64,000 bases of DNA. It comes from an uncultured Pseudomonadota bacterium (GTDB lineage: Bacteria; Pseudomonadota; Gammaproteobacteria; Steroidobacterales; Steroidobacteraceae). Within the stretch, counting starts at the first letter, position 1. Each line of letters begins with the position of its first letter. Made by a program: the position numbers and the translations under genes. Location: the NCBI GenBank assembly GCA_903884105.1, contig CAISDJ010000079.1, forward strand, positions 1-64,000, in the 5' to 3' direction. The notes beneath the pieces are model-generated. The model was given only the letters and a program-made list of their open reading frames with translations, ran no database searches and was not told where the DNA came from. Positions 46,408-55,444 of the stretch are shown piece after piece.

Positions 46408-48885
46408 TTACTGAACCAGCGTGACGGCATTGCCAATTGCAGTCGCACAGACCGCCTTGGCGACCACACGCGTGCGGGTCGGGTTGCACCCGGACGAGCA
46501 CAGCCGTGTACTGACCAGACTTTCAAGTTCCGACTTGACTGTCGCCCGATCCGGATTGCTGGCGAGCTGCGTCAATCCCAGCGTTCGATCCAGCAAGGGA
46601 TTGATCAGACGGTCGAGACCGCCCTGCGCGGACAGGTCCGCATTGAGGACTTCCGGCGCGCCCCAGAATTGCCCCCGCTTGGTGTCATCATCCACCAGGG
46701 CACTGCAATACGAGATCGCAAGCTGGGCGAGGCCCACCTGGTGTGCAGCAAGGAACCCACCGAAGTTTTCCGTGTTCGGCAGCTGTTGCTTCACATTGGC
46801 GTAGGTAGCCCGGATAGACGTCACATTCGGGCTGACGCCCGTGATGCCCGCCATGGTCGCAGAGATCTCCTCGAACGTACGCACGCCGATATCGGAAGGT
46901 CGCGGCACGTTTGCCACCGCCGGGATCACCGGTTGCGCGTCGTTCGAACAAACCTTTGAATGGCTGCCCAACAGATCGAAGCACAGATAGAACTCGTCGA
47001 ACTGCGGGCCCTTTTCCAGCCCGATGATTGTTCCGACATTGGAGATCGCCTGACCGGCCGTCGCGGTATAGAGAGAATCCGTAATGGCCGTATCCAGATT
47101 CTTGTACGCCTGTCCGACTGTCGGCTCGGTGCCGTTCAGCCCGATGCGCATGCCGCGAATCGGAATGCTCCCGGGCCGGGCCGCCGGATCAAGACTGATG
47201 AACTTTGGCGTATTGAAGAGATAGGCGTGACTATCGTACTGGCTGACCTCGAACATCACGTAGCTCTGGGGTACGTTGACGAGGTGACTGACGCTGAACA
47301 GCAGGAAGTACTTCTGGCCCACGCCGGCCTCGAAGTTCTGCTGAACTTGTGCGGGCGTCAGCGCTCGATTGTGGATTGCCACGAGGCGTAACGTACCCTG
47401 CCATTGCCTGTTTCCACTCACCTCGTTGCCGAGTACAAAGGCCAAGGTATCGTCCCACGCACCAAGTGTGCCGCCCGATGCCTCCGAATCACCGGTGAAT
47501 ACACCGTTAACGTAAATCCTTCTCCCCGAAACGGGATTGAAGGTCACAACCACGTGCTGCAGTGTCGCCTGCAAATCCTCGTCGGCGTCTGCCGTAGAGA
47601 GAGCCGGGGAGCCGTTGGCATTGGTCGCACTACTGCGGCCAAATGCATCGTAGTTGTACATGGTCTGGCCCAGCGTGAAGTTCCTGGCTGTCGTACCACC
47701 CGAGTAGCTGATGATGTGTGCCTGCTCCTGAGTCACATTCGCCGGCACCACCCACCCCTCAATGGAGTATTCACCGGTCGCAACAATCAGGTCACGGAGC
47801 TTCTTGCTGGCAGCGGTTGAACCCTGCGCCTTGCCCGACAGGATCTGGATGCCCCACCCACCGACCCAATTGGTGTCGGCTCCAGACATCGTCAGGTTCA
47901 GTGCCGGCTCCACACCGCTCGTGTCATAGGCGATGTTTCCGGACCCCGTCTTGAACTCGTACAGCGCGATAACGTTCGTGTCGAAGCGATTCCCGCCACT
48001 CGCGACCGTGCCGTCGTACATGGACAGCGCCTTGCTCAGGAAGAGCGTTGCATCGACTTGTGTCGGCGTGATCGCATCGCTCATCGCTTGGATCGCCGCC
48101 TGCATCACAGTGGCATTGGTAGCGCAGTCAGGGCTGCTCGTTGCAGGAGGCGTCCAGCAGTTGTGGAATTCGCTGCGCAGGCGAACCACGAAGCGGGACA
48201 ACGCCGGATTGTCGAGGTTGATCTTGACCTTCGCCGCCGCATACGCCTCGGCGGGGTCACTGGAAGCGAAGAAGGGTTGCTGCTGGGTCGCTGACTGCGA
48301 GCTGTGGCACCCGGCACAATTGGCTCTCAGGAGATTGTGAATCGCCGTGAACTGCGCAGGCGGAGTGACCGGGAAGCTCTTGCTGGACCCCGGATCCTTC
48401 AGGGGAGGGGCCGTCAACTGAATCGTCTTGCCTCCCCCGCTCTGCGTAACGCTCGCCCAATCGCTGATCCAGCGGGTGAGGATTGCGCCGCAGCTGGCAC
48501 TGTCTGCGAGCCAGCAGTTGTGCCCGGAGGCTACCTTGGTGACCATTCTCGAATCAGCCGGGGACGCGAGATTCACGATGCCGAGCGCCTGCTGGTAGGC
48601 AAGATTCACGTCGTCCATGCGGGCGAAATCAGGAGTCTGTCCACCCAGCCTATGGCACGAGCCACAGCGGTTGTCCGCCTTGACGTTGTCCCATACGCTG
48701 ATCTTGAAAGCCTGAATATCTGCCGTTGCCGGAGCCGGCCCGGTGTACGAAGACGGCTGCGTCGGCGCGGAGGTCAGCGGGTTCTGTGCGGTTTCAGCAC
48801 CACCGCCGCAACCCGCAAGTCCCAGGACCATCAACAAGGCCGTGCCGGAGAATCGCGCACTGCGGGGCGTAAGTATGTGCATCAT
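46408..48885 (-). CDS. Exported LamG/CxxCH lipoprotein
   Basis: About 825 residues; the ATG at 48885 is chosen over one 9 nt upstream because of spacing to GAGGAG. The signal ends in a lipobox, LAGC. The first 290 residues hold two similar units, each with CxxCH (CGSCH about 74-78, CAGCH about 190-194) then HNCW and a later Cys, as if duplicated. The middle is a concanavalin-like LamG domain (ATGEYSIEGWVVPANVT, LQATLQHVVVTFNPVSGRRIYVNG). The rest is unfamiliar. It should be a surface or periplasmic di-heme protein that binds a glycan or similar. Confidence 0.85.
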   Translation of the reverse strand: MMHILTPRSARFSGTALLMVLGLAGCGGGAETAQNPLTSAPTQPSSYTGPAPATADIQAFKISVWDNVKADNRCGSCHRLGGQTPDFARMDDVNLAYQQALGIVNLASPADSRMVTKVASGHNCWLADSASCGAILTRWISDWASVTQSGGGKTIQLTAPPLKDPGSSKSFPVTPPAQFTAIHNLLRANCAGCHSSQSATQQQPFFASSDPAEAYAAAKVKINLDNPALSRFVVRLRSEFHNCWTPPATSSPDCATNATVMQAAIQAMSDAITPTQVDATLFLSKALSMYDGTVASGGNRFDTNVIALYEFKTGSGNIAYDTSGVEPALNLTMSGADTNWVGGWGIQILSGKAQGSTAASKKLRDLIVATGEYSIEGWVVPANVTQEQAHIISYSGGTTARNFTLGQTMYNYDAFGRSSATNANGSPALSTADADEDLQATLQHVVVTFNPVSGRRIYVNGVFTGDSEASGGTLGAWDDTLAFVLGNEVSGNRQWQGTLRLVAIHNRALTPAQVQQNFEAGVGQKYFLLFSVSHLVNVPQSYVMFEVSQYDSHAYLFNTPKFISLDPAARPGSIPIRGMRIGLNGTEPTVGQAYKNLDTAITDSLYTATAGQAISNVGTIIGLEKGPQFDEFYLCFDLLGSHSKVCSNDAQPVIPAVANVPRPSDIGVRTFEEISATMAGITGVSPNVTSIRATYANVKQQLPNTENFGGFLAAHQVGLAQLAISYCSALVDDDTKRGQFWGAPEVLNADLSAQGGLDRLINPLLDRTLGLTQLASNPDRATVKSELESLVSTRLCSSGCNPTRTRVVAKAVCATAIGNAVTLVQ

Positions 48886-48900
48886 GAGTTGCATCTCTCC

Positions 48901-50115
48901 TCAATCGCCCCGGCAGTAGACAGCCGTTTCCGCGAACACGCTTTTAAGGCTGTAGTTGCCGCTCTTGAACACGCCGACGATACGCTGAACCTCACCCCGA
49001 TCTGCTGCATCGCTGGGTGAACGGAAACAGACATTCCTGAATACCTTCTCAACCTGGCACTGCGCGAAGGTATCGCTGCTCCCCAGCTCCTGGCCAAGCG
49101 ACTTTGCCCCCTGGCCTTTTCCCGGCAGCGACTGGGACCAGCCGAGAAGCGAGTTCTGCCCGCTTCTCCAGTAATTGTCCCAATGGTCATCGGGGGTGAC
49201 ATAGCCCGTCTTGAAATTGTCAGAGTTGATCAGGTACTTGGGCTGGACCTGCCCTTGCGTGTAGACGAGCCGTCCCGCGGTCTCATCGAAGTTGTAGTAG
49301 GCAAACGACTGGGCCATCGGATCCATGCCGCTATGGCAGCCGACGCAGTTATTCAGGAAGAGCCGGCTATCACCACCGGGGCTTCGGGTCACGTCCTGAC
49401 GAATCCTGTCCGGCGGCCGTGATGTATCGTGCACCTGCTCCAGGTCGCGGCACATGTGGTTCAGCATTGTGAAGCGGAACATCGCGCGATTGGTCCCGAG
49501 AACGAAGAAGGCCTGCGAGGCCGCCCGGCTCGTAATGACTCCAGCGGTTGCGGCCGGCGGCAGCCCGCTCAGAGAAGACTGTGTGGTCTGCTGCAAGGCG
49601 GTGCGAAGATCGACGTGGTTGTCCTCCAGATACTGGTAGTGATCATTGTTGGCTGGCGAGTATGCGGGCGCACCGCCGCTCGAAGCGGTGTAGAGGATGT
49701 CCTCCGAAAGCACTGTATTGAAAGGCACCTCGTCTCGGACCATGCCAATGACCGTTGCCGTGTAATCGTTCAGCGGAGCGAAAACGGTCTGGTCCCGATT
49801 GGTCCACGGCGTGACAAAATTCTTCAACGTGACGTTGTAGAAGGGGCTTGATTCAATCCGATTCCGGTCGATCGCCAGATTGGCTGCCAGCAATGCTCCA
49901 GCAGTGTCATTGGTACTGTTAATGAGCGCCGCCATCTGGGTCAACGTTGCCTCGGACGGTGGAATACCGACCAGCCGATCATGAATTCTCTTTGCCTGGT
50001 CTCTCGGTGCAGCGATTGCAGCAGGCGACAGGGCGCTGAGGAGCATCCCCGCGATCACTGCATAGGCAATGCCGGCGCTCGTCCGTGGCGCCCTGGTCAT
50101 CGTGTGCCGTTGCAT
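48901..50115 (-). CDS. Exported protein with one CxxCH motif
   Basis: 404 residues, with GGAGGG 8 nt before the ATG at 50115. A signal peptide (GIAYAVIAGMLLSALSPAAIAA) is followed by a helical domain. One heme site, CVGCH, occurs late, in FLNNCVGCHSGMDPMAQSFAYYN. The arrangement (long helical part, then NNCxxCHxGMDP) resembles the DUF1585/DUF1588-type PSD1-like proteins of planctomycetes in outline. It heads the three-gene minus-strand arm with the LamG gene (gap 15 nt) and DUF1501, divergent from the propeller gene. Confidence 0.85.
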   Translation of the reverse strand: MQRHTMTRAPRTSAGIAYAVIAGMLLSALSPAAIAAPRDQAKRIHDRLVGIPPSEATLTQMAALINSTNDTAGALLAANLAIDRNRIESSPFYNVTLKNFVTPWTNRDQTVFAPLNDYTATVIGMVRDEVPFNTVLSEDILYTASSGGAPAYSPANNDHYQYLEDNHVDLRTALQQTTQSSLSGLPPAATAGVITSRAASQAFFVLGTNRAMFRFTMLNHMCRDLEQVHDTSRPPDRIRQDVTRSPGGDSRLFLNNCVGCHSGMDPMAQSFAYYNFDETAGRLVYTQGQVQPKYLINSDNFKTGYVTPDDHWDNYWRSGQNSLLGWSQSLPGKGQGAKSLGQELGSSDTFAQCQVEKVFRNVCFRSPSDAADRGEVQRIVGVFKSGNYSLKSVFAETAVYCRGD

Positions 50116-50440
50116 TCGCTCATCCCTCCAGGCAATTCATGTTAAGCCGCAGTCCCAAGATGCATGCCAGCTCATCTGTGACGACTATACGAAGCGGGTA
50201 CTGCCAATTGCAGCTGTCTCGCCTATCCGACGTCGCGAGATGGAGACATGGCATTCTGGATTCCATCCACAGTTACGCTCGCCGCAGCAGAAAACCACGG
50301 AGCCGATCCGATCTTCTGTGACAGCGTTAACGGATCGTGGAATATGTCGCGTCGATCATGCCAGACACCTCTTGAACGGTAGCGCCAGCGCTCAGCTTGA
50401 CGCATGCCGCTCAATGAACAGGCCCTCCGGAGTCCTCGGA
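50116..50440. other. Divergent promoter region of the CxxCH/DUF1501 locus
   Basis: 325 nt separating the two arms. The frame of the plus-strand gene stays open through it but has no coding character. A shared control region is likely; I cannot pick out a convincing promoter or operator. Confidence 0.45.
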
Positions 50441-53185
50441 ATGAATCAGCAACCTGCGATCGATCACTTGAACCGCGAGCGACCGCAGTCCGGAGCGGGC
50501 CGCGCGCTTGTCCCGTCGGTCCGTCGAGTTCCGCTCTGGATCGCTGCTGTTTGCGTTGCCCTGCTTGCGGGTTGCGGCGGCGAGGGCAACAACGTGACCT
50601 TGGGAAGCGGCCAGAGCACTGATCCGGTCGTCCTCGATTTCCCGGTCTTCTACGTCAAGCGACCGGTTCCAGATCCCTTGGCTGCGCAAAGCGACGCCCG
50701 CGAACTGCGGACCTTCCAGATCGGTGCGGACCTGTTCATGCGCGACCGGGCGTCTCCGACTTCCGCCGAGACAAACCTGACGAGCGCCATTACGCAGGCT
50801 CTTGGCGATGTCAGCGACGTCGATGTTTCCTTCGACGGCCGGAAAGTCGTCTTTTCGATGCGGGCAAAGTTCATCGAAGGCGCGGATGAAGAGGATCAGC
50901 CCACCTGGAACATCTGGGAGTACAACCTCACCACCAAGGCCCTGCGTCGTGTCATCGGCTCAGACACCACGGCAGAGGAAGGTCACGATCGCTTCCCTCA
51001 TTACCTTCCGGACGGCCGGATCGTATTTGCATCGACCCGTCAGCGGCAATCCAAGGCGATATTGCTGGACGAAGGCAAGCCGCAGTATTCCGGGCAGGAT
51101 GAGAACAACAACGAACCAGCATTCGTCCTTCACGTCATGGACGCCGACGGGAGTGACATTCACCAGGTCACGTACAACCAGAGTCACGACTTCGACTCCA
51201 GTGTATTGTCCAACGGGCAGGTTGTTTTCAGTCGGTGGGAAGGCGCGGTGGGCGGTGACCGGATCAGCCTTTATCGAATGAATCCCGATGGCACAGCACT
51301 GGAACTGCTGTATGGCTCGCATAGCCACGCTACCGGAAGTGGTGGCAGCACCATCCAGTTCATGAGCCCGAAACCAACCCAGAATGGCAAGCTCTTGGCG
51401 CTGATCCGCCCGTTCACCGACACGGATGAAGGGGGAGACCTGATCACCATCGATACGGCAAACTACGTCGAGAACGCTCAGCCGACTCTGCCAAACGCAG
51501 GCGTGCTCGCTGGCCCCGCCCAGACACGAATCACAGTCACCGACGTGAGGACGATTCCTGGCCCTTCCCCGGGAGGGAGATACCGCTCGGCATTCCCGCT
51601 ATGGGACGGCACGAACAGGGTACTGGTCAGCTGGAGTCAGTGCAGAGTGACCCTCAACGCTCGCGTGCTCCCCTGCACAAGCGCGAACCTGAGTGACCCG
51701 GCCGTCGTGCCTGCCGCGCCACTGTACGGCGTCTATATCTATGACGTTGGCCAGAATACCCAGGCACCCATCGTCGCGCCAACGGAAGGCATCATTTACA
51801 CGGATGTCGTCGCCGCGGCTGCCCGCACGGCACCGGCCGTGATCATCGACAAGACCGTGGGCGTGGATCTCGATGCCAACCTGGCCGGGGAAGGCGTGGG
51901 CATCCTGAACATCAAGAGCGTCTACGACGTCGACGGCGTCGATGGCGCAACGGGCGGTCTGATCGCCACGCGCAATCCGCGGACGACTCCGGCTGCGCCT
52001 CGACAGGCACAGTTCCTGCGACTGGAAAAGCCAGTCTCGATCCCGGATGACCTGACATTGGACCCGGACCTGCTCGACCAGGCTTTCGGCCCCAACCGCG
52101 GTCTCGGGTTGAAGGATATTCTTGGATACATTCCCATTGAGCCCGACGGGTCGATCAAAGCCAGGGTACCCGCCAATGTCGCCTTCGCAATCAGCATCGT
52201 CGACGGCAATGGCCAGCGGGTTGGCACACGCCACCAGAGCTGGCTGCAGCTTCGTCCCGGCGAAGTCGTGACGTGTGGGGGTTGCCACAACCCTGCGACG
52301 ACCCCGCCACGATCACATGGCCGCAGCAATTTGTTTGCGACGGTCAATTCAGGCGCTCCGGCCGACGGCCTGTTCCCTGGAACAGACACCACGCTCCAGG
52401 GCAATCCCGGCGAGACCATGGCCGAGACTCGTGGCCGCGTCATGTGCCCGATCAGTTCGTCGCTGGGTGGCGCTTGCAGCCCTAGCGTCAACCTGATCTT
52501 CAACGACATCTGGACCGCGCCCGCCCCCTCCAAGGCCACAAGCTTTGATCGATGCTATACGGCGGTAACCACCGACGTGCGCAACAATCCGGCAGACCTG
52601 ACCTCGAAGCACCTGTGCACGACGCGCCTCGACACTCCGATTCCAGTTCCTACACAATGCAGCCAGGCGTGGTCGAGCCTTTGCCGGGTGACGATCAACT
52701 ACGTCGCTCACCTGCAGCCCATCTGGAGCAAGCCGAGACCCATCCTGAACGGCATGAACATGGTCATCGGCGACAATGTGTGCACCAGCTGCCACGGGCC
52801 TGTAAATGCAATGGCGCAGGCACAGCTCCCTGCTGCACAGCTGGACCTGACGGGCGGCCCATCGGCGGACAATCCGGAACAGCTCAACTCGTATCGCGAA
52901 TTGCTGTTCACCGACAACGCACAGGAGCTGAATGTGATGGGCCAGCTTCAGGACCGGCTTGTCCAGGTCATCAACCTGAACACCGGACTCCCTGAATTCC
53001 AGTTGGTCCCGATTGCGGGTCCGATGATTGCCGGCACCGCCCGGGGTTCGCGCTTCTTTGGTGTTTTCGGCAATGGCGGGACGCATGCCGGGCGCCTGAC
53101 GGCGGCGGAATTCCGATTGATCTCGGAGTGGGTGGACATCGGCGCTCAGTACTACAATGATCCCTTTGCCGTGCCGGTGAATTGA
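50441..53185 (+). CDS. Exported propeller-like lipoprotein with two CxxCH motifs (HzsA-related)
   Basis: 914 residues from the ATG at 50441, with GGAG about 9 nt upstream. The signal ends in a lipobox, LLAGC. Residues 60-480 look like WD40/TolB-type propeller blades (VDVSFDGRKVVFSMRA, FPHYLPDGRIVFASTRQ, DSSVLSNGQVVFSRWE). The C-terminal part has two heme sites, CGGCH and CTSCH. Propeller plus late CxxCH is the layout of the hydrazine synthase alpha subunit family, many of whose members are not hydrazine synthases; no beta or gamma subunits are here. It starts the plus-strand arm of the locus. Confidence 0.82.
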   Translation: MNQQPAIDHLNRERPQSGAGRALVPSVRRVPLWIAAVCVALLAGCGGEGNNVTLGSGQSTDPVVLDFPVFYVKRPVPDPLAAQSDARELRTFQIGADLFMRDRASPTSAETNLTSAITQALGDVSDVDVSFDGRKVVFSMRAKFIEGADEEDQPTWNIWEYNLTTKALRRVIGSDTTAEEGHDRFPHYLPDGRIVFASTRQRQSKAILLDEGKPQYSGQDENNNEPAFVLHVMDADGSDIHQVTYNQSHDFDSSVLSNGQVVFSRWEGAVGGDRISLYRMNPDGTALELLYGSHSHATGSGGSTIQFMSPKPTQNGKLLALIRPFTDTDEGGDLITIDTANYVENAQPTLPNAGVLAGPAQTRITVTDVRTIPGPSPGGRYRSAFPLWDGTNRVLVSWSQCRVTLNARVLPCTSANLSDPAVVPAAPLYGVYIYDVGQNTQAPIVAPTEGIIYTDVVAAAARTAPAVIIDKTVGVDLDANLAGEGVGILNIKSVYDVDGVDGATGGLIATRNPRTTPAAPRQAQFLRLEKPVSIPDDLTLDPDLLDQAFGPNRGLGLKDILGYIPIEPDGSIKARVPANVAFAISIVDGNGQRVGTRHQSWLQLRPGEVVTCGGCHNPATTPPRSHGRSNLFATVNSGAPADGLFPGTDTTLQGNPGETMAETRGRVMCPISSSLGGACSPSVNLIFNDIWTAPAPSKATSFDRCYTAVTTDVRNNPADLTSKHLCTTRLDTPIPVPTQCSQAWSSLCRVTINYVAHLQPIWSKPRPILNGMNMVIGDNVCTSCHGPVNAMAQAQLPAAQLDLTGGPSADNPEQLNSYRELLFTDNAQELNVMGQLQDRLVQVINLNTGLPEFQLVPIAGPMIAGTARGSRFFGVFGNGGTHAGRLTAAEFRLISEWVDIGAQYYNDPFAVPVN

Positions 53186-53961
53186 TGCCGCTATCGAGAC
53201 CATGGATGCAGAGATGGATCCGCCGGGCAGGCCTCTCCATAGGTCTGCTGGCACTGCAGTTCGCCGTGTTGCAGGCGGCAGCGGCCGCCGACGAGTATCA
53301 GGTGGTCGTCACCGACCCCTACCTCGAACTGCATACCGGCCCGGGTCGCAGCTACCCTGTCTTCTACGTCATCGACCGCGGCCTGACCGTCACGGTACTG
53401 AAGCGGCGCACCGACTGGTTCAAGGTGCGCAGTGATCGCGGCAAGGAAGGCTGGGTCTCAAGAGGCGAGATCCTGGCTACCCTGGGTCTCAAAGGGGATC
53501 CGCTCGATCTGCAGGAACCTTCCAGAGGGGACTTCGCGAGTCGCAGATGGGAAGCTGGCGTGATGGCTGGAGACTTCGGAGGCGCAAGCGTCTTGTCCCT
53601 CTACGGGGCCTACGCGGTCAGCGATAGCCTTGCGCTGGAGCTGACCGGGTCACACGTCCTGGGCAACTTCTCGACCGGCGTTCTTGGAACAATCAGCCTC
53701 GTGCATACCTTTGTTCCTGAATGGCGAGTCTCACCTTACTTTACGCTCGGGACCGGCATGATAATGACGAGCCCGAGGACAACGCTCGTGCAAGGACCCG
53801 ACCGCTCCGACCAGATAGCGCATGTGGGAGCTGGCCTCCGTGGCTACCTCACTCGGCGTTTCATGGCACGCATCGAGTATCGCAGCAACGTGGTCTTCAC
53901 GAGCCGCGACGACAATGAGGAAGTGGATGAATGGAAAGCAGGATTCGCTTTTTTCTTCTAA
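53185..53961 (+). CDS. SH3-domain outer-membrane barrel protein
   Basis: 258 residues from the ATG at 53185, which overlaps the upstream stop by 1 nt. Signal peptide: GLLALQFAVLQAAAAA. An SH3b domain (VVTDPYLELHTGPGRSYPVF, then RRTDWFKVRSDRGKEGWVSR) occupies residues 35-95 and may bind peptidoglycan. The rest is an eight-strand-like barrel (WEAGVMAGDFGGASVLSLYG to WKAGFAFFF). It would link wall and outer membrane. The next gene overlaps it by 31 nt. Confidence 0.85.
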   Translation: MPLSRPWMQRWIRRAGLSIGLLALQFAVLQAAAAADEYQVVVTDPYLELHTGPGRSYPVFYVIDRGLTVTVLKRRTDWFKVRSDRGKEGWVSRGEILATLGLKGDPLDLQEPSRGDFASRRWEAGVMAGDFGGASVLSLYGAYAVSDSLALELTGSHVLGNFSTGVLGTISLVHTFVPEWRVSPYFTLGTGMIMTSPRTTLVQGPDRSDQIAHVGAGLRGYLTRRFMARIEYRSNVVFTSRDDNEEVDEWKAGFAFFF

Positions 53962-54614
53962 CCGTCGCGATGGCGACAGCTCTGCCCGGTTGCGCGCTCC
54001 TTGGATATGGGCGAGAGAACGGCGAAACTCCGGAGGCGACCGTGCCTTCCCCCGGGGAGCAACCGGTCATTCAGCCGGAAGTCGTGCGCCGTGAAGTCGT
54101 CACGCCAAAGATCGAAACGGAAAATTTCGAGGTCGGTGCGTTTGCGGGCATCCTCGGTATCGAGGACTTCGGAACCAATACGGTTTATGGAGTCCGGCTC
54201 GCGTACCACATCACGGAGGACTTCTTCGTTGAGGGCGCCGTCGGCCAAAGCCGCGCTGGCAAGACCAGCTACGAGAGCCTGTCGGGGTCCGCCCCACTGC
54301 TTGTGGACAGCGAAAGGGACTATCGCTACTACACGTTGTCCGCAGGCTGGAATGCCTTGCCGGGGGAGATCTTCATTGGCCGGAATCGAGCCTACAATAC
54401 AGCGCTCTATCTGATTGGGGGCGTGGGCAGCACCCGCTTCGGCGGCGATGACCTCTTCTCGATCAATGCGGGGGTCGGTTACCGGCTGCTGCTGACCGAC
54501 TGGACCGCGATACACCTCGACTTCCGTGACCACATGTTCGACACCGACTTGCTCGGAACGAACAAGACGACTCACAATCTTGAAACGCATCTTGGCCTGA
54601 CAGTCTTTTTCTGA
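53931..54614 (+). CDS. Outer-membrane beta-barrel lipoprotein
   Basis: 227 residues. The signal ends in a lipobox-like ALPGC. After a Glu/Pro linker the barrel begins (NFEVGAFAGILGIEDFGTNT, VYGVRLAYHITEDFFVEGA) and closes with HLGLTVFF. It resembles the myxobacteria-and-others 'outer membrane beta-barrel domain' family (TIGR04565-like), whose members often sit beside the SH3 barrel protein, TlpA, DUF4266 and DUF3570 genes as here. Role unknown. Confidence 0.82.
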   Translation: MESRIRFFLLTVAMATALPGCALLGYGRENGETPEATVPSPGEQPVIQPEVVRREVVTPKIETENFEVGAFAGILGIEDFGTNTVYGVRLAYHITEDFFVEGAVGQSRAGKTSYESLSGSAPLLVDSERDYRYYTLSAGWNALPGEIFIGRNRAYNTALYLIGGVGSTRFGGDDLFSINAGVGYRLLLTDWTAIHLDFRDHMFDTDLLGTNKTTHNLETHLGLTVFF

Positions 54615-54662
54615 ACCACCCTGACCCGCTATCCCACTGCCATGTTCAAGGAATCAGACGCA

Positions 54663-55181
54663 ATGGATACCATCAATAGCCGCCTCCCTCGCCGCTCGGG
54701 GATACAAGCTGCCACCGTCGCGGCCTTTGTTTTGGCGTGCTCCGCTCTCATGGGCGCCAGCAATGGACCTGCACCGCCATTCAACCTCCCTGCTCGCAGC
54801 GGAGGGACCGTCTCGCTCGACGACCTCAAAGGTCAGGTTGTCATGATCAACTTCTGGGCCAGCTGGTGCGGGCCGTGCCGCCAGGAGATGCCGCTGCTGG
54901 AGCAGATGCACAAGAAGTACGAATCACTGGGTTTCAAGCTTCTGGGCGTGAACGTGGAATCCGACACCAAGGACGCCGAGTTGATGCTCGCCAAGATTGC
55001 CGTCACTTTCCCGGTCCTGTTCGATCGGGAGAATAAAGTCAGCCAGGTGTACTCCGTCAACGCGATGCCGAGTTCGGTCTTTATCGATCGCAAGGGCAAC
55101 GTGAGGTACCTGCATCGCGGCTACAAGGCCGGCGACGAGGGTGAATACCTCAACCAGATTCGCGCCCTGCTGAAGGAGTAG
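54663..55181 (+). CDS. TlpA-family thioredoxin-fold protein (DUF3570 cluster)
   Basis: 172 residues from the ATG at 54663 with AAGGA 9 nt upstream; the in-frame ATG at 54642 has none. An N-terminal hydrophobic stretch (AATVAAFVLACSALMGAS) is a signal or anchor. FWASWCGPCRQEMPLL has the WCGPC redox pair, and AMPSSVFIDRKG the cis-Pro. It shares about the same layout as the TlpA protein at 33142 but is clearly a different gene. Periplasmic disulfide exchange is expected. Confidence 0.9.
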   Translation: MDTINSRLPRRSGIQAATVAAFVLACSALMGASNGPAPPFNLPARSGGTVSLDDLKGQVVMINFWASWCGPCRQEMPLLEQMHKKYESLGFKLLGVNVESDTKDAELMLAKIAVTFPVLFDRENKVSQVYSVNAMPSSVFIDRKGNVRYLHRGYKAGDEGEYLNQIRALLKE

Positions 55182-55184
55182 ATC

Positions 55185-55442
55185 ATGCATATCATGCGTG
55201 ACCCATACATCATCAGGCGTCGTGCGGTCATTGCCGGAGCCCTCTTGACTGCCATGGCGCTAAGCGGATGTGGCCACATTGAGCCCTGGGTCAAGCCCTA
55301 CGAGCGTGCCGCCTTGGCCGATCCCATCATGTCAATGGACCCGAATCCGGTTTCCAGTGCGTATACGCACCACGTGTATGAAGCCCGAGAAGGTGCGAGG
55401 GGCGCGCTGGGCGGTGCCGGTGGCGGCTGCGGGTGCAACTGA
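55185..55442 (+). CDS. DUF4266 lipoprotein
   Basis: 85 residues with GGAG 9 nt before the ATG. The signal ends in a lipobox, LSGC, giving a short lipoprotein with GHIEPWVKPYERAALADPIM and a C-terminal Gly-rich, GCGCN tail. This is the small DUF4266 family, found in front of DUF3570 genes. The terminal Cys pair is a feature of the family and could be a metal site or a substrate for the adjoining TlpA. It starts 3 nt after tlpA. Confidence 0.92.
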   Translation: MHIMRDPYIIRRRAVIAGALLTAMALSGCGHIEPWVKPYERAALADPIMSMDPNPVSSAYTHHVYEAREGARGALGGAGGGCGCN

Positions 55443-55444
55443 CC

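Noticed and set aside
50441-53185. Reading the propeller protein as a true hydrazine synthase subunit
   Set aside because: No other synthase subunits or anammox genes are present; only the general layout is similar.
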